Shown: positions 9,863 to 18,927 of the stretch, piece after piece
Position numbering within the stretch: the stretch's first letter is position 1
Layout of the letters: each line of letters starts with the position of its first letter
NCBI RefSeq assembly: GCF_000012965.1
Contig: NC_007575.1
Location: 806,001 to 870,000 of the forward strand
Reading direction: 5' to 3'
DNA: 64,000 nucleotides
Source of the DNA: Sulfurimonas denitrificans DSM 1251
GTDB taxonomy: Bacteria > Campylobacterota > Campylobacteria > Campylobacterales > Sulfurimonadaceae
The notes under the pieces: model-generated
The model's input: the letters and a program-made list of their open reading frames with translations, nothing else
Database searches by the model: none
What the model was told of the DNA's origin: nothing
Translations under genes and position numbers: made by a program

Positions 9863-10526
9863 AGTAATAATAGCTAAAGATCTCTCGTTGGCATATTCAA
9901 ACAATGAAACTATTATAAACAAGGCAAATTTTTCTATAAGCTCTGCTGATTTTGTCTTTATTACAGGTGCAAGTGGAAGCGGAAAATCTACACTTTTAAA
10001 GTCTCTATTTGGAGCACTTAAATTAAAACATGGCTCTTTAGTGGTTGGTGGCGTGGAGTTAAGCAATGTCTCTCGCTCAAAATTAAATTTTTTAAGAAGA
10101 CATATAGGGATAGTTTTTCAAGACTATAAACTTGTTAAAGAGTGGAGTATTGATAAAAATATAATGCTCCCGCTTTTAATAAATGGATATGTAAAGGGCG
10201 TTGCTCAAAATCAGGTCGATAAACTTTTAAAACATGTAAGATTAAATCATCAAACAGGAAAATATCCGCTAGAACTTAGTGGCGGTGAGCAGCAAAGAGT
10301 TGCAATGGCAAGAGCACTCGCACATAATCCTATACTAATCTTAGCTGATGAGCCAACTGGTAATCTTGATGAGTACTCTTCTGGGCTTATTTGGAACCTT
10401 TTAGAGGGCGCAAATGAACAGTTGAAGACAACAGTGATTGTTGTCACTCATAATATCCCAAAAACTTTGAATGTAAATTATAAACATTTTCATATTGAAT
10501 ATGGGAGTATTCATGAAGTCTGTTAA
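9855..10526 (+). CDS. ftsE: FtsE, cell-division ABC ATPase
   Basis: The ATPase of the FtsEX complex, which powers cell-wall hydrolase activation at the septum. It has Walker [10 protein letters not shown] (about residue 38), signature LSGGEQQR and Walker [15 protein letters not shown] prefer the GTG at 9855 (preceded by GGGGTG, giving [15 protein letters not shown]) over the ATG at 9843, because family proteins begin this way. The gene is followed by ftsX and an envC-like gene with overlapping ends, so the three are probably co-translated. Confidence 0.92.
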
Positions 10527-11325
10527 AAATCATCTCTCTTTAGTAATAGCTCTCTTGAGCATACTATTTTCTATGCAGGTTTTCTTTATTGTTGATCGCG
10601 CTATTGATGCCTATAAAATCACTCTTTCAAAAAACTACTCAGTCATCGCTGTAAGTAAAAAAGAGTTAAGTTCTGATGAGTTTAAAAAGATAAATAATAT
10701 TATCTCAAATATTAAAGAGATATCTCCAGATTCTGTTATAAAGAGATTAAGCAGTGATATGAAGAGCACTAATGTAGAGCTTTTAAAACTAACTCTTCCC
10801 AAGTTTTATAAACTCTCACTAGAGTATTATCCCTCACCTGCGGAGGTGAAAAAACTAAGAGATGATTTGCTTGAGAATAGCTCCATAACTAAAGTAGAAG
10901 ATTTTTCTCATAATCATGATACGGTTTATAAACTTCTGCTTCTATTTAAAAATGTTGTCTCTCTTTTTTCTATTGTTGTTTTGATTGTAACAGTTCTTCT
11001 TATATTTAAAGAACTCAGAATTTGGCAGTATAAGCATAATGAGAGAATGAGCATAATGGGGCTTTTTGGTGCTGCTTTGTGGCTGCGCTCAGCTGTGCTA
11101 TTTAGGCTCTCAATTGTAGATGCGTTGATTGCTAGTATTGTATCAATAGGAGCTTTTGTCTATCTCTCCTCTTACCCGTGGATAATAGAGCAATTCAGAA
11201 GTATCGGTATAGAAGTTGTTATTTTTAATCCAATAGATGATTCATTAGTTATTATAGGAGTCGCTATGTCGATTTCTATAGTTTTAGCATCACTGATTGT
11301 TTTGGGACATAAAGAAGAGGCATGA
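10513..11325 (+). CDS. ftsX: FtsX, cell-division membrane protein
   Basis: The integral-membrane partner of FtsE: one N-terminal transmembrane helix, a periplasmic domain (about residues 35-150) and three C-terminal helices, with an FtsX-type segment between helices (LRIWQYKHNERMSIMGLFGA). I place the start at the ATG at 10513, since GGGAG lies 5 nt upstream. An ATG at 10495 in the same frame would add six residues. It overlaps ftsE by 14 bp and the next gene by 4 bp. Confidence 0.88.
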   Translation: MKSVKNHLSLVIALLSILFSMQVFFIVDRAIDAYKITLSKNYSVIAVSKKELSSDEFKKINNIISNIKEISPDSVIKRLSSDMKSTNVELLKLTLPKFYKLSLEYYPSPAEVKKLRDDLLENSSITKVEDFSHNHDTVYKLLLLFKNVVSLFSIVVLIVTVLLIFKELRIWQYKHNERMSIMGLFGAALWLRSAVLFRLSIVDALIASIVSIGAFVYLSSYPWIIEQFRSIGIEVVIFNPIDDSLVIIGVAMSISIVLASLIVLGHKEEA

Positions 11326-12548
11326 CAAAATTATTTGTACTTTTTTACCTTATCCATTCATTAGTAGATGCAAAAACAAATGTTGATACTAAAATAGAAA
11401 AAACAAGTTCTGAAATAGGCTCTTATGCAAAAACACAAGAGGCGATTAGTAAAAAAATGGATGAGACTGCACAAGCCATTATGCAGCATGAAAAAGAGAT
11501 AAAAGCTCAACAGGAGTCTCTTAAGAGGCTAAAAGAAGAGCTAGCAGAAAAAGAGAGCACTCATAATGAGAATGTAAAAGAGATTAAAGAGTTAAAGAGA
11601 TCACAAGATGGACTGAAGCAAAATGGAAATGAGCTAGAAGAGGAGTTGGTTTTTACAATTGCTCAAAGTGTTACGCTCTCCATTGTTTTAGAAGAGGAGT
11701 TTAGTGCTTCGCAAGATTCATTGATAGAGTATGAAGTCCTAGAGAGTATGTTACGCAGTGCAAAAGTGAAAATAAAAGAGTTGAATGATAAATTCCATGA
11801 AAACTCTAAAAATATAGAGGTACTAAATAAACATGTAAGCACGCTAGAAGCTGCAATTGCTTCAATCGATTCAAAAAAACGAGAGGTAGAGAGAACTCAA
11901 GCGGCGAATATTGTCTCACTCAAAGAGCTAAAAATTGCAAGAGAGTCATATAAAGATGAGTTAAAAGATATTTTAAATAAACAAGATTCACTTAAAAAAA
12001 CGTTAGCACAACTTAATATTATAAAAATAGATGAACTAAAAAAAGCAGAGGAGGAGGCTCAGAGGAAAGAGGCTTTTAGTGAGAAACCAACAGCTCCTAG
12101 CAGTGGCGATTTACCGCAAGTTAAAAGTGTAGGAAGCAGTTATCAAGCTGCTAAAACTAAACTTTATGTTGGAGAAAAAACTATCCCGCCATTTGAACCG
12201 TATAAAATTACAAAAAAGTATGGGAATTATACCGACCCTATTTATGGTATTAAAGTTTTTAACGAGTCTATATCGCTAAAACCAGCACAAGAGAATGAAA
12301 AAGTAAGAACAGTTTTCAATGGAAAGGTAATATATGCGGATAAAACTCCAGTTTTAAATAATATTGTAATTATTGAGCATGATGATGGTATTCACACTAT
12401 TTATGCAAATCTTTCTCAAATTGCACCAGATATTGAAAAAGGGAAAAAAGTCAAAAAGGGCTATACAATAGGCAGAGTAAGTGATGAGCTGATTTTTGAA
12501 GTTACGCAAAAATCATTTCATATAAATCCAAGTAGCTTGTTTCAATGA
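11322..12548 (+). CDS. EnvC-like murein hydrolase activator with degenerate LytM domain
   Basis: A signal peptide (about residues 1-17) is followed by a very long coiled coil (about 20-250) and a C-terminal LytM/M23 domain (about 300-408). The metal-binding HxH of active LytM enzymes is absent: at the equivalent place the sequence is GIHTIYANLS. The protein ends LIFEVTQKSFHINPSSLF, matching the FEIR...NP end of EnvC. Known EnvC also lacks catalytic residues; it is periplasmic, binds FtsX and activates amidases. The gene order ftsE-ftsX-envC with overlaps supports that role here. The function is inferred from family and context. Confidence 0.85.
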   Translation: MTKLFVLFYLIHSLVDAKTNVDTKIEKTSSEIGSYAKTQEAISKKMDETAQAIMQHEKEIKAQQESLKRLKEELAEKESTHNENVKEIKELKRSQDGLKQNGNELEEELVFTIAQSVTLSIVLEEEFSASQDSLIEYEVLESMLRSAKVKIKELNDKFHENSKNIEVLNKHVSTLEAAIASIDSKKREVERTQAANIVSLKELKIARESYKDELKDILNKQDSLKKTLAQLNIIKIDELKKAEEEAQRKEAFSEKPTAPSSGDLPQVKSVGSSYQAAKTKLYVGEKTIPPFEPYKITKKYGNYTDPIYGIKVFNESISLKPAQENEKVRTVFNGKVIYADKTPVLNNIVIIEHDDGIHTIYANLSQIAPDIEKGKKVKKGYTIGRVSDELIFEVTQKSFHINPSSLFQ

Positions 12549-12583
12549 TGCTTGAACACTTTTTTATTCTCTATTAATTTTGA

Positions 12584-12589
12584 TATAAT
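12584..12589 (+). promoter_or_regulatory. -10 box of thrC
   Basis: TATAAT sits 27 bp upstream of the thrC start. No -35 hexamer at standard spacing is visible. Confidence 0.45.
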
Positions 12590-12615
12590 TTCAAAAAAAT
12601 TTTAGGTAGAAAAAT

Positions 12616-14088
12616 ATGAACTTTATTCAAACCCGTGGATGTGACGCAACTAAAGTAAAAAGTGTAACATTCTCAGAAGCTATCTTAAACCCAATCGCCT
12701 CTTTTGGAGGTCTTTATGTGCCTGAGGCTTTGCCCTCTTTAGGAGAGGCTTTTTTAAAGAAACATTTAAACTCTTCATATAAAGAGTTGGCATCTGACAT
12801 GTTAAGCCGTTTTGAGATAGATATTGATAAACATGTAATTGACGAAGCGCTAAACCTTTATGATAGGTTTGATAATCCAAAAAATCCAGTCCCTGTCGTA
12901 AGAGTGAAAGAGAATCTATATGTAAGCGAACTCTATCATGGTCCAACACGTGCTTTTAAAGATATGGCTCTACAACCTTTTGGAGTCGTATTATCTTCTA
13001 TTGCGCAAAAAAGAGATGAGCACTATCTTATTTTGGCGGCAACTAGTGGCGATACAGGTCCAGCTGCACTAGAGACTTTTAAAAACAGAGCAAATGTTCA
13101 AGTTGCATGTCTCTATCCTGATGGCGGAACAAGTGATGTTCAAAGACTACAAATGGTTACAGAAGATGCAAAAAATCTAAAAGTAATTGGAATAAATGGC
13201 GTTTTTGATGATGCGCAAAATGCACTAAAGAGACTTTTGGCTTCAGATGATTTTAAATCAGCTCTAAAGAAAAAAAACATTCTTCTCTCGGCTGCAAACT
13301 CTGTAAACTTTGGGCGTATTATTTTTCAAATAATTTACCATATTCATAGCTATTTAGAGCTTGTCCGTCAAGGTGCTATTCTTATGGGTGAGAAGGTTTA
13401 CTTAAATGTTCCAAGTGGAAATTTTGGAAATGCACTTGGTGCTTACTATGCTTGGAAAATGGGACTTGGGGTTGAAAAAATCATAATATCTTCAAATGAA
13501 AATAATGTTCTTACGAAACTTATTAAAACTGGAAAATATGATTTAAGAGACTTACATGTAGTAAGTACAACTTCTCCAGCGATGGATATATTAAAATCTT
13601 CAAATGTTGAGAGAATTTTATTTGATATGTTTGGTTTTGAGAGAACAAAGGAGTTGATGCAAGACTTGGAGTCAAAGAATTTTTATGAGTTAAATGCAGA
13701 TGAGCTTAGCAAACTTCAAGAGAGCTTTGATGCTGATTTTTGTAACGGCGATGAGGGTAAAAAATATATAAAAGATACATTTTATAATAATGGTTATCTT
13801 ATGGATCCCCATACTGCCACATGTTTAAAATCTTACGAGACTTGTTCAAATCCTAAAATAAAAACAATTGCTTACTCAACAGCAGAGTGGACTAAGTTTT
13901 CTCCAGTAATAGCTAATGCGCTAACTGGGGAAGTTGATGCACAGGATATTATAGCACTTGAATCAATCTCTAAAGAGGCAAAGCTTGAAATTCCTGCTAT
14001 GGTAAAAGCTCTTTTTACAAAGCCGATTGTTCAAAAAGTGGTTATTGAAAAAGAAGATATAGAAAAAGAGATATTGAAGTTTATATAA
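12616..14088 (+). CDS. thrC: Threonine synthase
   Basis: A PLP enzyme converting O-phosphohomoserine to threonine. At 490 aa it belongs to the long class shared by proteobacteria and fungi. The PLP lysine lies in HGPTRAFKDMALQ (Lys at about residue 115). Also seen are the N-terminal FIQTRGCDATKVKSVTFSEA, ATSGDTGPAALETF and SVNFGRIIFQ, and the C-terminal DPHTATCLKSY. It has its own promoter and no threonine-pathway neighbour. Confidence 0.96.
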   Translation: MNFIQTRGCDATKVKSVTFSEAILNPIASFGGLYVPEALPSLGEAFLKKHLNSSYKELASDMLSRFEIDIDKHVIDEALNLYDRFDNPKNPVPVVRVKENLYVSELYHGPTRAFKDMALQPFGVVLSSIAQKRDEHYLILAATSGDTGPAALETFKNRANVQVACLYPDGGTSDVQRLQMVTEDAKNLKVIGINGVFDDAQNALKRLLASDDFKSALKKKNILLSAANSVNFGRIIFQIIYHIHSYLELVRQGAILMGEKVYLNVPSGNFGNALGAYYAWKMGLGVEKIIISSNENNVLTKLIKTGKYDLRDLHVVSTTSPAMDILKSSNVERILFDMFGFERTKELMQDLESKNFYELNADELSKLQESFDADFCNGDEGKKYIKDTFYNNGYLMDPHTATCLKSYETCSNPKIKTIAYSTAEWTKFSPVIANALTGEVDAQDIIALESISKEAKLEIPAMVKALFTKPIVQKVVIEKEDIEKEILKFI

Positions 14089-14122
14089 TTAAACTTTTCT
14101 TTATTAGAAAGCAGGGCTTCTT

Positions 14123-14761
14123 TTGCAACTTGTAACAGAGACTATTTGTCAAAAAAATAGAGATAGTTTTGATGATTTTTATGCCATCTACTCTCTCTCT
14201 TTCCCGCATAGTGAACAAAAATCAAAAGAAGAGCTTTTGATGATGCTTCACTCGACTAACTACACGATTTTTATATCTAAAATAGAAACTCAAGTAGTAG
14301 GTTTTTGTATAATTTTTCATTCTGAGAAAAGTTCATTTTATCTTTTAGAATATATGGCTATTGATGGAACTAAAAGGGGCTTGGGGATAGGCTCAAAGCT
14401 TTTTTCTCACGTTACTATGCAAATCTTTAGCAAATATGGTATCAAACCTATACTCATAGAGATAGATTCACCCAAAGAGAGAAGTGATGAGCAAGAACAA
14501 AGAGAGAAGCGAGAGCAGTTTTATAAAAAGTTAGGATGCAGAAAAATTGACTCCTTTGATTATATTTTGGCAATAAACAATAATCAAATCACACCTTCTA
14601 TGGAGCTTTTAGTATATCATGAGGATATGCAAAATATTTTAAAATCACAACTTCAAGAGTGGCTTGAAGAGATATATACGCTGGTTTATGGATGCGCTAA
14701 AGATGACAAACGAATCGATAAAATGCTCTCTCATGCACCACAAATTTTAAATCTTATTTAG
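14123..14761 (+). CDS. GNAT-family N-acetyltransferase, substrate unknown
   Basis: The start codon is TTG (14123-14125). The fold is recognised from the acetyl-CoA loop region YMAIDGTKRGLGIGSKLFSHV (about residues 75-95), where GLGIGSKL matches the R/Q-x-x-G-x-G/A pattern, and from FYKKLGCRKI near residue 135. A helical C-terminal extension (about 165-212) has no recognisable motif. It lies between thrC and proC, with 34 bp after thrC. The substrate cannot be deduced. Confidence 0.7.
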   Translation: MQLVTETICQKNRDSFDDFYAIYSLSFPHSEQKSKEELLMMLHSTNYTIFISKIETQVVGFCIIFHSEKSSFYLLEYMAIDGTKRGLGIGSKLFSHVTMQIFSKYGIKPILIEIDSPKERSDEQEQREKREQFYKKLGCRKIDSFDYILAINNNQITPSMELLVYHEDMQNILKSQLQEWLEEIYTLVYGCAKDDKRIDKMLSHAPQILNLI

Positions 14762-14860
14762 GAGAATAAATGGAACTTTTTTTTAATGAAGAGTATGCTA
14801 TATCTTGAACATTTTAAATTTTATTGATAAAGTAAATTTTCAAATAGCGTAAAAGTGTAA

Positions 14861-15619
14861 TTAAAGTTCAGTTGCCCTTTTATAAGCTCTCTCAACAGCG
14901 CTTATACATGCTGCTCTTACATTTCCATCTTCTAATGCTCCATAACCTGCTGCGGTCGTACCTCCAGGGCTCATAACACCATCTTTTAGAAGTGCAGGAT
15001 GAATATCTTGAATTAGTTCTCCAAAACCTGCAAATAAACCACGCATAACTACCATTGCATCGGCTCTTTTCATCCCTTGTTTAACTGCCCCGTCTGCAAG
15101 CGATTCAGCGATAAGCGCTAAGTATGCAGGTCCGCTTCCAGCAAGTCCTGTTGCAATATCTAGCTCTTTTTCACTTCCTAGCCAAAGAGTTGTGCCTATA
15201 GCTCCAAGAAGCTCCTGTGCTTCAGTCTTAAACTCTTCATCCCCAGTAAGCGTTGTCATAGACATCCCAACACTAGCGGCTAAGTTTGGCATAGCACGAA
15301 TTAGTGCATGTGGATGTAAATTTTGTCTTAATTTTTGGAGTGAAGTTCCTGCTAAAACAGAGTATATTACTCTAGCTTTACCATTAATTCTAGTAGCAAC
15401 TTCTTCAACATTTGCAGGTTTTACACAAAATATTACAGTTTTATCTTCAACACTAAAATCATCCATAAGAGCTTTTTCTATATCAACTCCAAGCTCTTTT
15501 TCAAACTTTTCCAATTTTTCTAAATTTCTTCCAACTACTTCAATCTTATAACTATTTTTTAAACCTTTTGCAATGCTAAGAGCCATATTGCCATTACCAA
15601 TAAAAGTTATAGTTTTCAT
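14861..15619 (-). CDS. proC: Pyrroline-5-carboxylate reductase
   Basis: The last step of proline synthesis. The N-terminal NAD(P) fold has FIGNGNMALSIAKGL, and VKPANVEEV and RAMPNLAASVGMSMT follow. The C-terminal signature is DGVMSPGGTTAAGYGALE. The length (252 aa) is slightly short but complete. It is divergent from proA, 76 bp away, so two proline genes share one intergenic region; proB is not in the window. Confidence 0.96.
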   Translation of the reverse strand: MKTITFIGNGNMALSIAKGLKNSYKIEVVGRNLEKLEKFEKELGVDIEKALMDDFSVEDKTVIFCVKPANVEEVATRINGKARVIYSVLAGTSLQKLRQNLHPHALIRAMPNLAASVGMSMTTLTGDEEFKTEAQELLGAIGTTLWLGSEKELDIATGLAGSGPAYLALIAESLADGAVKQGMKRADAMVVMRGLFAGFGELIQDIHPALLKDGVMSPGGTTAAGYGALEDGNVRAACISAVERAYKRATEL

Positions 15620-15695
15620 AAAAATGCCTTAATTTTTTTATGGTAGTATAACATCATCACAAAAATTATCCAAGGATGATTAAAAAGGCAAAGAG

Positions 15696-16928
15696 ATGGA
15701 AAAATTTTTACAAGAAGCAAAATCTGCAAGTAGGGTTTTATCACTCTTAAGCGGTGCTAAAAAAAACAGAGTCTTAAAAGAGATGGCTAATGCTCTAAGA
15801 GTAAATAAGGCAGACCTTATAGACGCAAATGCTCTTGATATGGCAGATGGTAAGAAAAATAGCCTCTCCTTGGCATTGATGGATAGACTTCTTTTGGATG
15901 AAGTTCGTATTGAAGCTATGGCTGTAGCGATTGAAGAGATAGCTGCATTAAAAGAGCCAGTCGGGCGGGTGCTTGATGGCTGGGTAACTGAGGCTGGACT
16001 AAAGATTGAAAAGGTCTCTATCCCTATTGGAGTTATTGGGATTATTTATGAATCTCGCCCAAATGTTACAAGTGATACGGCTGCACTTTGCTTTAAGAGT
16101 TCAAATGTATGTGTGTTAAAAGGTGGAAAAGAGGCTCAAAACTCAAATGAAGCCATAGCAAAAGTTCTTCAAGCTACACTAGAGAAAAATTCTCTGCCAA
16201 AATCTCTAATCTCTCTTGTTCCTGATTCATCAAGAGAGGGCGTTGCTAAGCTAATTAAGATGGATAAATATGTAGATTTAATAATCCCTCGTGGCGGAGA
16301 AGGGCTTATAAAATATGTATGTGATAATGCAACTGTAAGCGTAGTAAAGCACGATAAAGGGCAATGTCATACATACATAGATAAAGAAGCAATCCTTGAG
16401 GATGCGATAAAGATTGCAATAAATGCAAAAACGCAAAGACCTGGAGTTTGTAATGCAATGGAGACACTTTTGGTTGATAGTGCCATAGCAAAAAGCGCGC
16501 TTCCACTTATTAAGGCAGAGTTTGATAAAGCAAACACAAAATTAAAAGGTTGTTTAAAAACTCAAGAGATTATAGATGTAGAGAGCGTAACGGAGGAAGA
16601 TTATGATACGGAGTATTTGGATAATATCTTAAATATGAGAGTTGTAGATGGAGTTGAAGAGGCGATAGAGCATATTGTAAGATTTGGCTCAGGTCATTCA
16701 GAGGCTATTGTGACTCAAAATGTAACAACAGCTGAAAAATTTCTAAACTCTATAGATGCGGCTGCTGTGTATCTTAATGCATCAACACGCTTTACAGATG
16801 GTGGATCATTTGGTTTTGGAGCAGAGGTCGGAATTAGTACAAATAAGCTTCATGCAAGGGGTCCAATGGGGATAGAGGGACTCACAACATATAAATATAA
16901 AATTTATGGAAGTGGGCAAACAAGATAG
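15696..16928 (+). CDS. proA: Gamma-glutamyl phosphate reductase
   Basis: It reduces gamma-glutamyl phosphate to glutamate-5-semialdehyde in proline synthesis. The catalytic Cys is in RPGVCNAMETLLV (about residue 252), with conserved IPIGVIGIIYESRPNVT, LIIPRGGEGLI and HARGPMGIEGLTTYKY. Length is 410 aa, as expected. A Shine-Dalgarno (AAAGAG) precedes the ATG. Confidence 0.97.
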   Translation: MEKFLQEAKSASRVLSLLSGAKKNRVLKEMANALRVNKADLIDANALDMADGKKNSLSLALMDRLLLDEVRIEAMAVAIEEIAALKEPVGRVLDGWVTEAGLKIEKVSIPIGVIGIIYESRPNVTSDTAALCFKSSNVCVLKGGKEAQNSNEAIAKVLQATLEKNSLPKSLISLVPDSSREGVAKLIKMDKYVDLIIPRGGEGLIKYVCDNATVSVVKHDKGQCHTYIDKEAILEDAIKIAINAKTQRPGVCNAMETLLVDSAIAKSALPLIKAEFDKANTKLKGCLKTQEIIDVESVTEEDYDTEYLDNILNMRVVDGVEEAIEHIVRFGSGHSEAIVTQNVTTAEKFLNSIDAAAVYLNASTRFTDGGSFGFGAEVGISTNKLHARGPMGIEGLTTYKYKIYGSGQTR

Positions 16929-16955
16929 GATTTTTTTAGAGTTAAAGATATTTTG

Positions 16956-16969
16956 TTGATACAAATCAA
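16956..16969 (+). promoter_or_regulatory. FNR/NNR-type operator
   Basis: TTGATACAAATCAA is a perfect TTGAT-N4-ATCAA palindrome, extended by flanking G and C. Its centre is about 41.5 bp before the start point predicted from the -10 box at 16992, the canonical class II activator position. It controls the following three-gene operon. Confidence 0.8.
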
Positions 16970-16991
16970 CACATAAAGCCAAAAGATAAAT

Positions 16992-16997
16992 TACAAT
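16992..16997 (+). promoter_or_regulatory. -10 box behind the FNR-type operator
   Basis: TACAAT is at the spacing from the FNR-type palindrome expected of an activator-dependent promoter. It lies 32 bp upstream of the ATG at 17029. Confidence 0.55.
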
Positions 16998-17028
16998 AGT
17001 GAATATTAAAAATAGAGGAGCGTTATAT

Positions 17029-17370
17029 ATGCCACTAATTCCAGAAAATGCTACAAAGATTGAAGTTCTTGGAGCTACAGTTGATTTTTTTAAGTTAGAA
17101 GAGGATGGTCAAAGTACTTACTATTTTGATACATCGAAGTGTGGACCTCCAGACCCTATGGTAAATGCTGTAAGTGGGCTCAAGCTCATCAAGGGAACAA
17201 AAGATAAGTTAGTGATGATTAATCATAAAACACCTGGTGGCTTATTTGCAAAACTTGGAGATGATATATCTCATAAACTTGAAGAGACTGATAATGGTTT
17301 AGTCAAAGTAACCTTTAGTAGCAATGAATCTTCATCAACAGATACTAATCTGCAAAATATTACTCACTAA
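17029..17370 (+). CDS. DUF2249-like small protein
   Basis: I place the start at the ATG at 17029, 8 nt after GAGGAG (17015-17020), giving 113 aa; a GTG at 16999 would extend it by ten residues. The middle, with FDTSKCGPPDPMVNAVSGL and then LVMINHKTPGGLF, resembles the DUF2249/SirA-like fold (D.R.L.PPEPM...L..L...L.V.ND..P..LY). DUF2249 proteins are often encoded beside nitrogen-oxide genes and DUF59 proteins, as here. The biochemical role is unknown. Confidence 0.6.
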   Translation: MPLIPENATKIEVLGATVDFFKLEEDGQSTYYFDTSKCGPPDPMVNAVSGLKLIKGTKDKLVMINHKTPGGLFAKLGDDISHKLEETDNGLVKVTFSSNESSSTDTNLQNITH

Positions 17371-17379
17371 ATAGATTTT

Positions 17380-18615
17380 ATGTTTCCTATCTCGCAAGAT
17401 TTCGCACCTCCATTTAAACTTATCTCTCCATTTTTTATTTTGGGGAGCCTGTTTTATCTCTTGAGTGCTATCTATATATTTTTTATCTCTGCTGAGAATC
17501 TTTTTGTCCTAGACACGAAAATAGTAGGTTTTGTACATCTTTTTTTACTTGGGTTTATTATGATGACTATCTTTGGAGCAATGGCACAACTCGTACCAGT
17601 TGTTTTAGAGGTTGGTCACTTTGGGGTTGAACTGTTTTATGCGATATGGCCACTGCTTGGCATTGGTACTATCATGATGGTATTTGGCTTTGTTGGCTAT
17701 CCAATGCTGCTCCCATTTGGAGGAGTCGTTGTGCTTATTGCGATGATGATATTTGTTATGGAGATATTTTTAACTATCAAAAAGATTAAAAAATTTAATC
17801 TTGTCATGAAAAGCATACTTATATCAAATACATTTCTTTTTTTTGGTGTCATTTTAGGGCTTGTTATGGCTCTTGGCTATAGCGGGCTTATAACTGTTGA
17901 TATTAACATGTTGCTTAGGGGGCACCTGTTTTTAGTCATCATTGGCTATATCGTAATCACTATTATGGGATTATCACTGGTTCTTCTTCCTATGTTCGGA
18001 CTCTCTCACGGATTTTCGCATAAACCGTTAGAGAGAGCAGTGTTAATGGTTGGTACAGCTGTTATTTTAGTTGTTGCTTCATCATTTTATCCATTGCCAA
18101 TTTTAGAGTATAGCGGATATGTATTGGCTATTTTAGGACTATGTATATACTTCTATTTTATAAATACCATCTATAAAACAAGAGCTAGAAAAGAGATAGA
18201 TATATATGCTAAATCTCTGATGTTTTCATATTTTTCGCTTATAGCCTCTTTAATTCTTGCTCTGCTATATTTTTTATTTGGGGCGCAAGAGCTTCTCCTG
18301 TCTTCTGGCTGGATGATGTTTTTTGGCTTTTTTGCTTTTGTTGTAACGGGACATGTATATAAAATAATTCCGTTTTTAGTTTGGTTTGAGAGATTTTCTC
18401 CACTTGTCGGAAAACAGAGAGTTCCGATGTTAGCTGATATGGTTCCAAAAAAAAGCTCATCAGCACAGCTTCTCTTTGGCGCTATAGGTGTTGTGATAAT
18501 AGCAGTAGCTATTTTACTTCAAGATGAAAAACTGATAAAAGCAGGTGCTTCTTTTTTACTAATAAGTACTTTGGCTTTTGTAAAGAGTGTTTTTTTTATG
18601 ATAAATTATAAATAA
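17380..18615 (+). CDS. 12-TM His-rich membrane protein (NnrS / heme-copper oxidase subunit I-like)
   Basis: 411 aa with about twelve hydrophobic helices. Histidines lie at helix positions suited to heme or metal binding: GFVHLFLLGFIMM, LEVGHFG, LRGHLFLVIIG, LSHGFSH and VVTGHVYKIIPFLVWFERFSP. The pattern resembles heme-copper oxidase subunit I-like or NnrS-like proteins linked to NO or nitrite stress, but I cannot place it firmly in either. Genes 9 bp upstream and 9 bp downstream and the shared FNR-type promoter suggest a role in anaerobic nitrogen-oxide metabolism. This function is inferred. Confidence 0.55.
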   Translation: MFPISQDFAPPFKLISPFFILGSLFYLLSAIYIFFISAENLFVLDTKIVGFVHLFLLGFIMMTIFGAMAQLVPVVLEVGHFGVELFYAIWPLLGIGTIMMVFGFVGYPMLLPFGGVVVLIAMMIFVMEIFLTIKKIKKFNLVMKSILISNTFLFFGVILGLVMALGYSGLITVDINMLLRGHLFLVIIGYIVITIMGLSLVLLPMFGLSHGFSHKPLERAVLMVGTAVILVVASSFYPLPILEYSGYVLAILGLCIYFYFINTIYKTRARKEIDIYAKSLMFSYFSLIASLILALLYFLFGAQELLLSSGWMMFFGFFAFVVTGHVYKIIPFLVWFERFSPLVGKQRVPMLADMVPKKSSSAQLLFGAIGVVIIAVAILLQDEKLIKAGASFLLISTLAFVKSVFFMINYK

Positions 18616-18624
18616 GGATTTAAA

Positions 18625-18927
18625 ATGTATTCAAAAGAGGAGCTATTTTTAGCAATTTCAACTGTAATTGACCCAGAAGTTGGCTTTAATCTTGTAGAGA
18701 TGGGGCTTATATATGATGCTTCATGTGATGTGGATGGAAATGCTTATGTAAAAATGACGCTCTCTACAAAAGCTTGTCCTATGCATCAGTTAATTCAGCA
18801 ATGGGTAAAAGAGGCTGTTTTAAAGATGGCAAATATAAAGAGTGTAGAGATAGATTTAGTTTGGGAGCCAGAGTGGAATATCACAATGGCTGATGAACAT
18901 GTAAAACAGGCATTAAGCAGAGGTTAA
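18625..18927 (+). CDS. DUF59 / MIP18-family metal-sulfur cluster assembly factor
   Basis: A 100-aa PaaD/SufT-type protein. It has the family start (V)IDPEVGFNLVEMGLIY, the conserved Cys in KACPMHQL (Cys 51), and EIDLVWEPEWNITMADE near the end. Family members help build or insert Fe-S clusters. It is the third gene of the FNR-type operon. Its last 4 bp overlap the convergent response regulator gene. Confidence 0.85.
   Translation: MYSKEELFLAISTVIDPEVGFNLVEMGLIYDASCDVDGNAYVKMTLSTKACPMHQLIQQWVKEAVLKMANIKSVEIDLVWEPEWNITMADEHVKQALSRG

Noticed and set aside
12552-12557. TTGAAC as -35 box of thrC
   Set aside because: The spacing to TATAAT is 26 bp, too long for a sigma-70 promoter.
14770-14808. 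12-codon frame with GGAGAA upstream after the acetyltransferase gene
   Set aside because: It is too short and featureless to support as a gene; it may be a start-only remnant.
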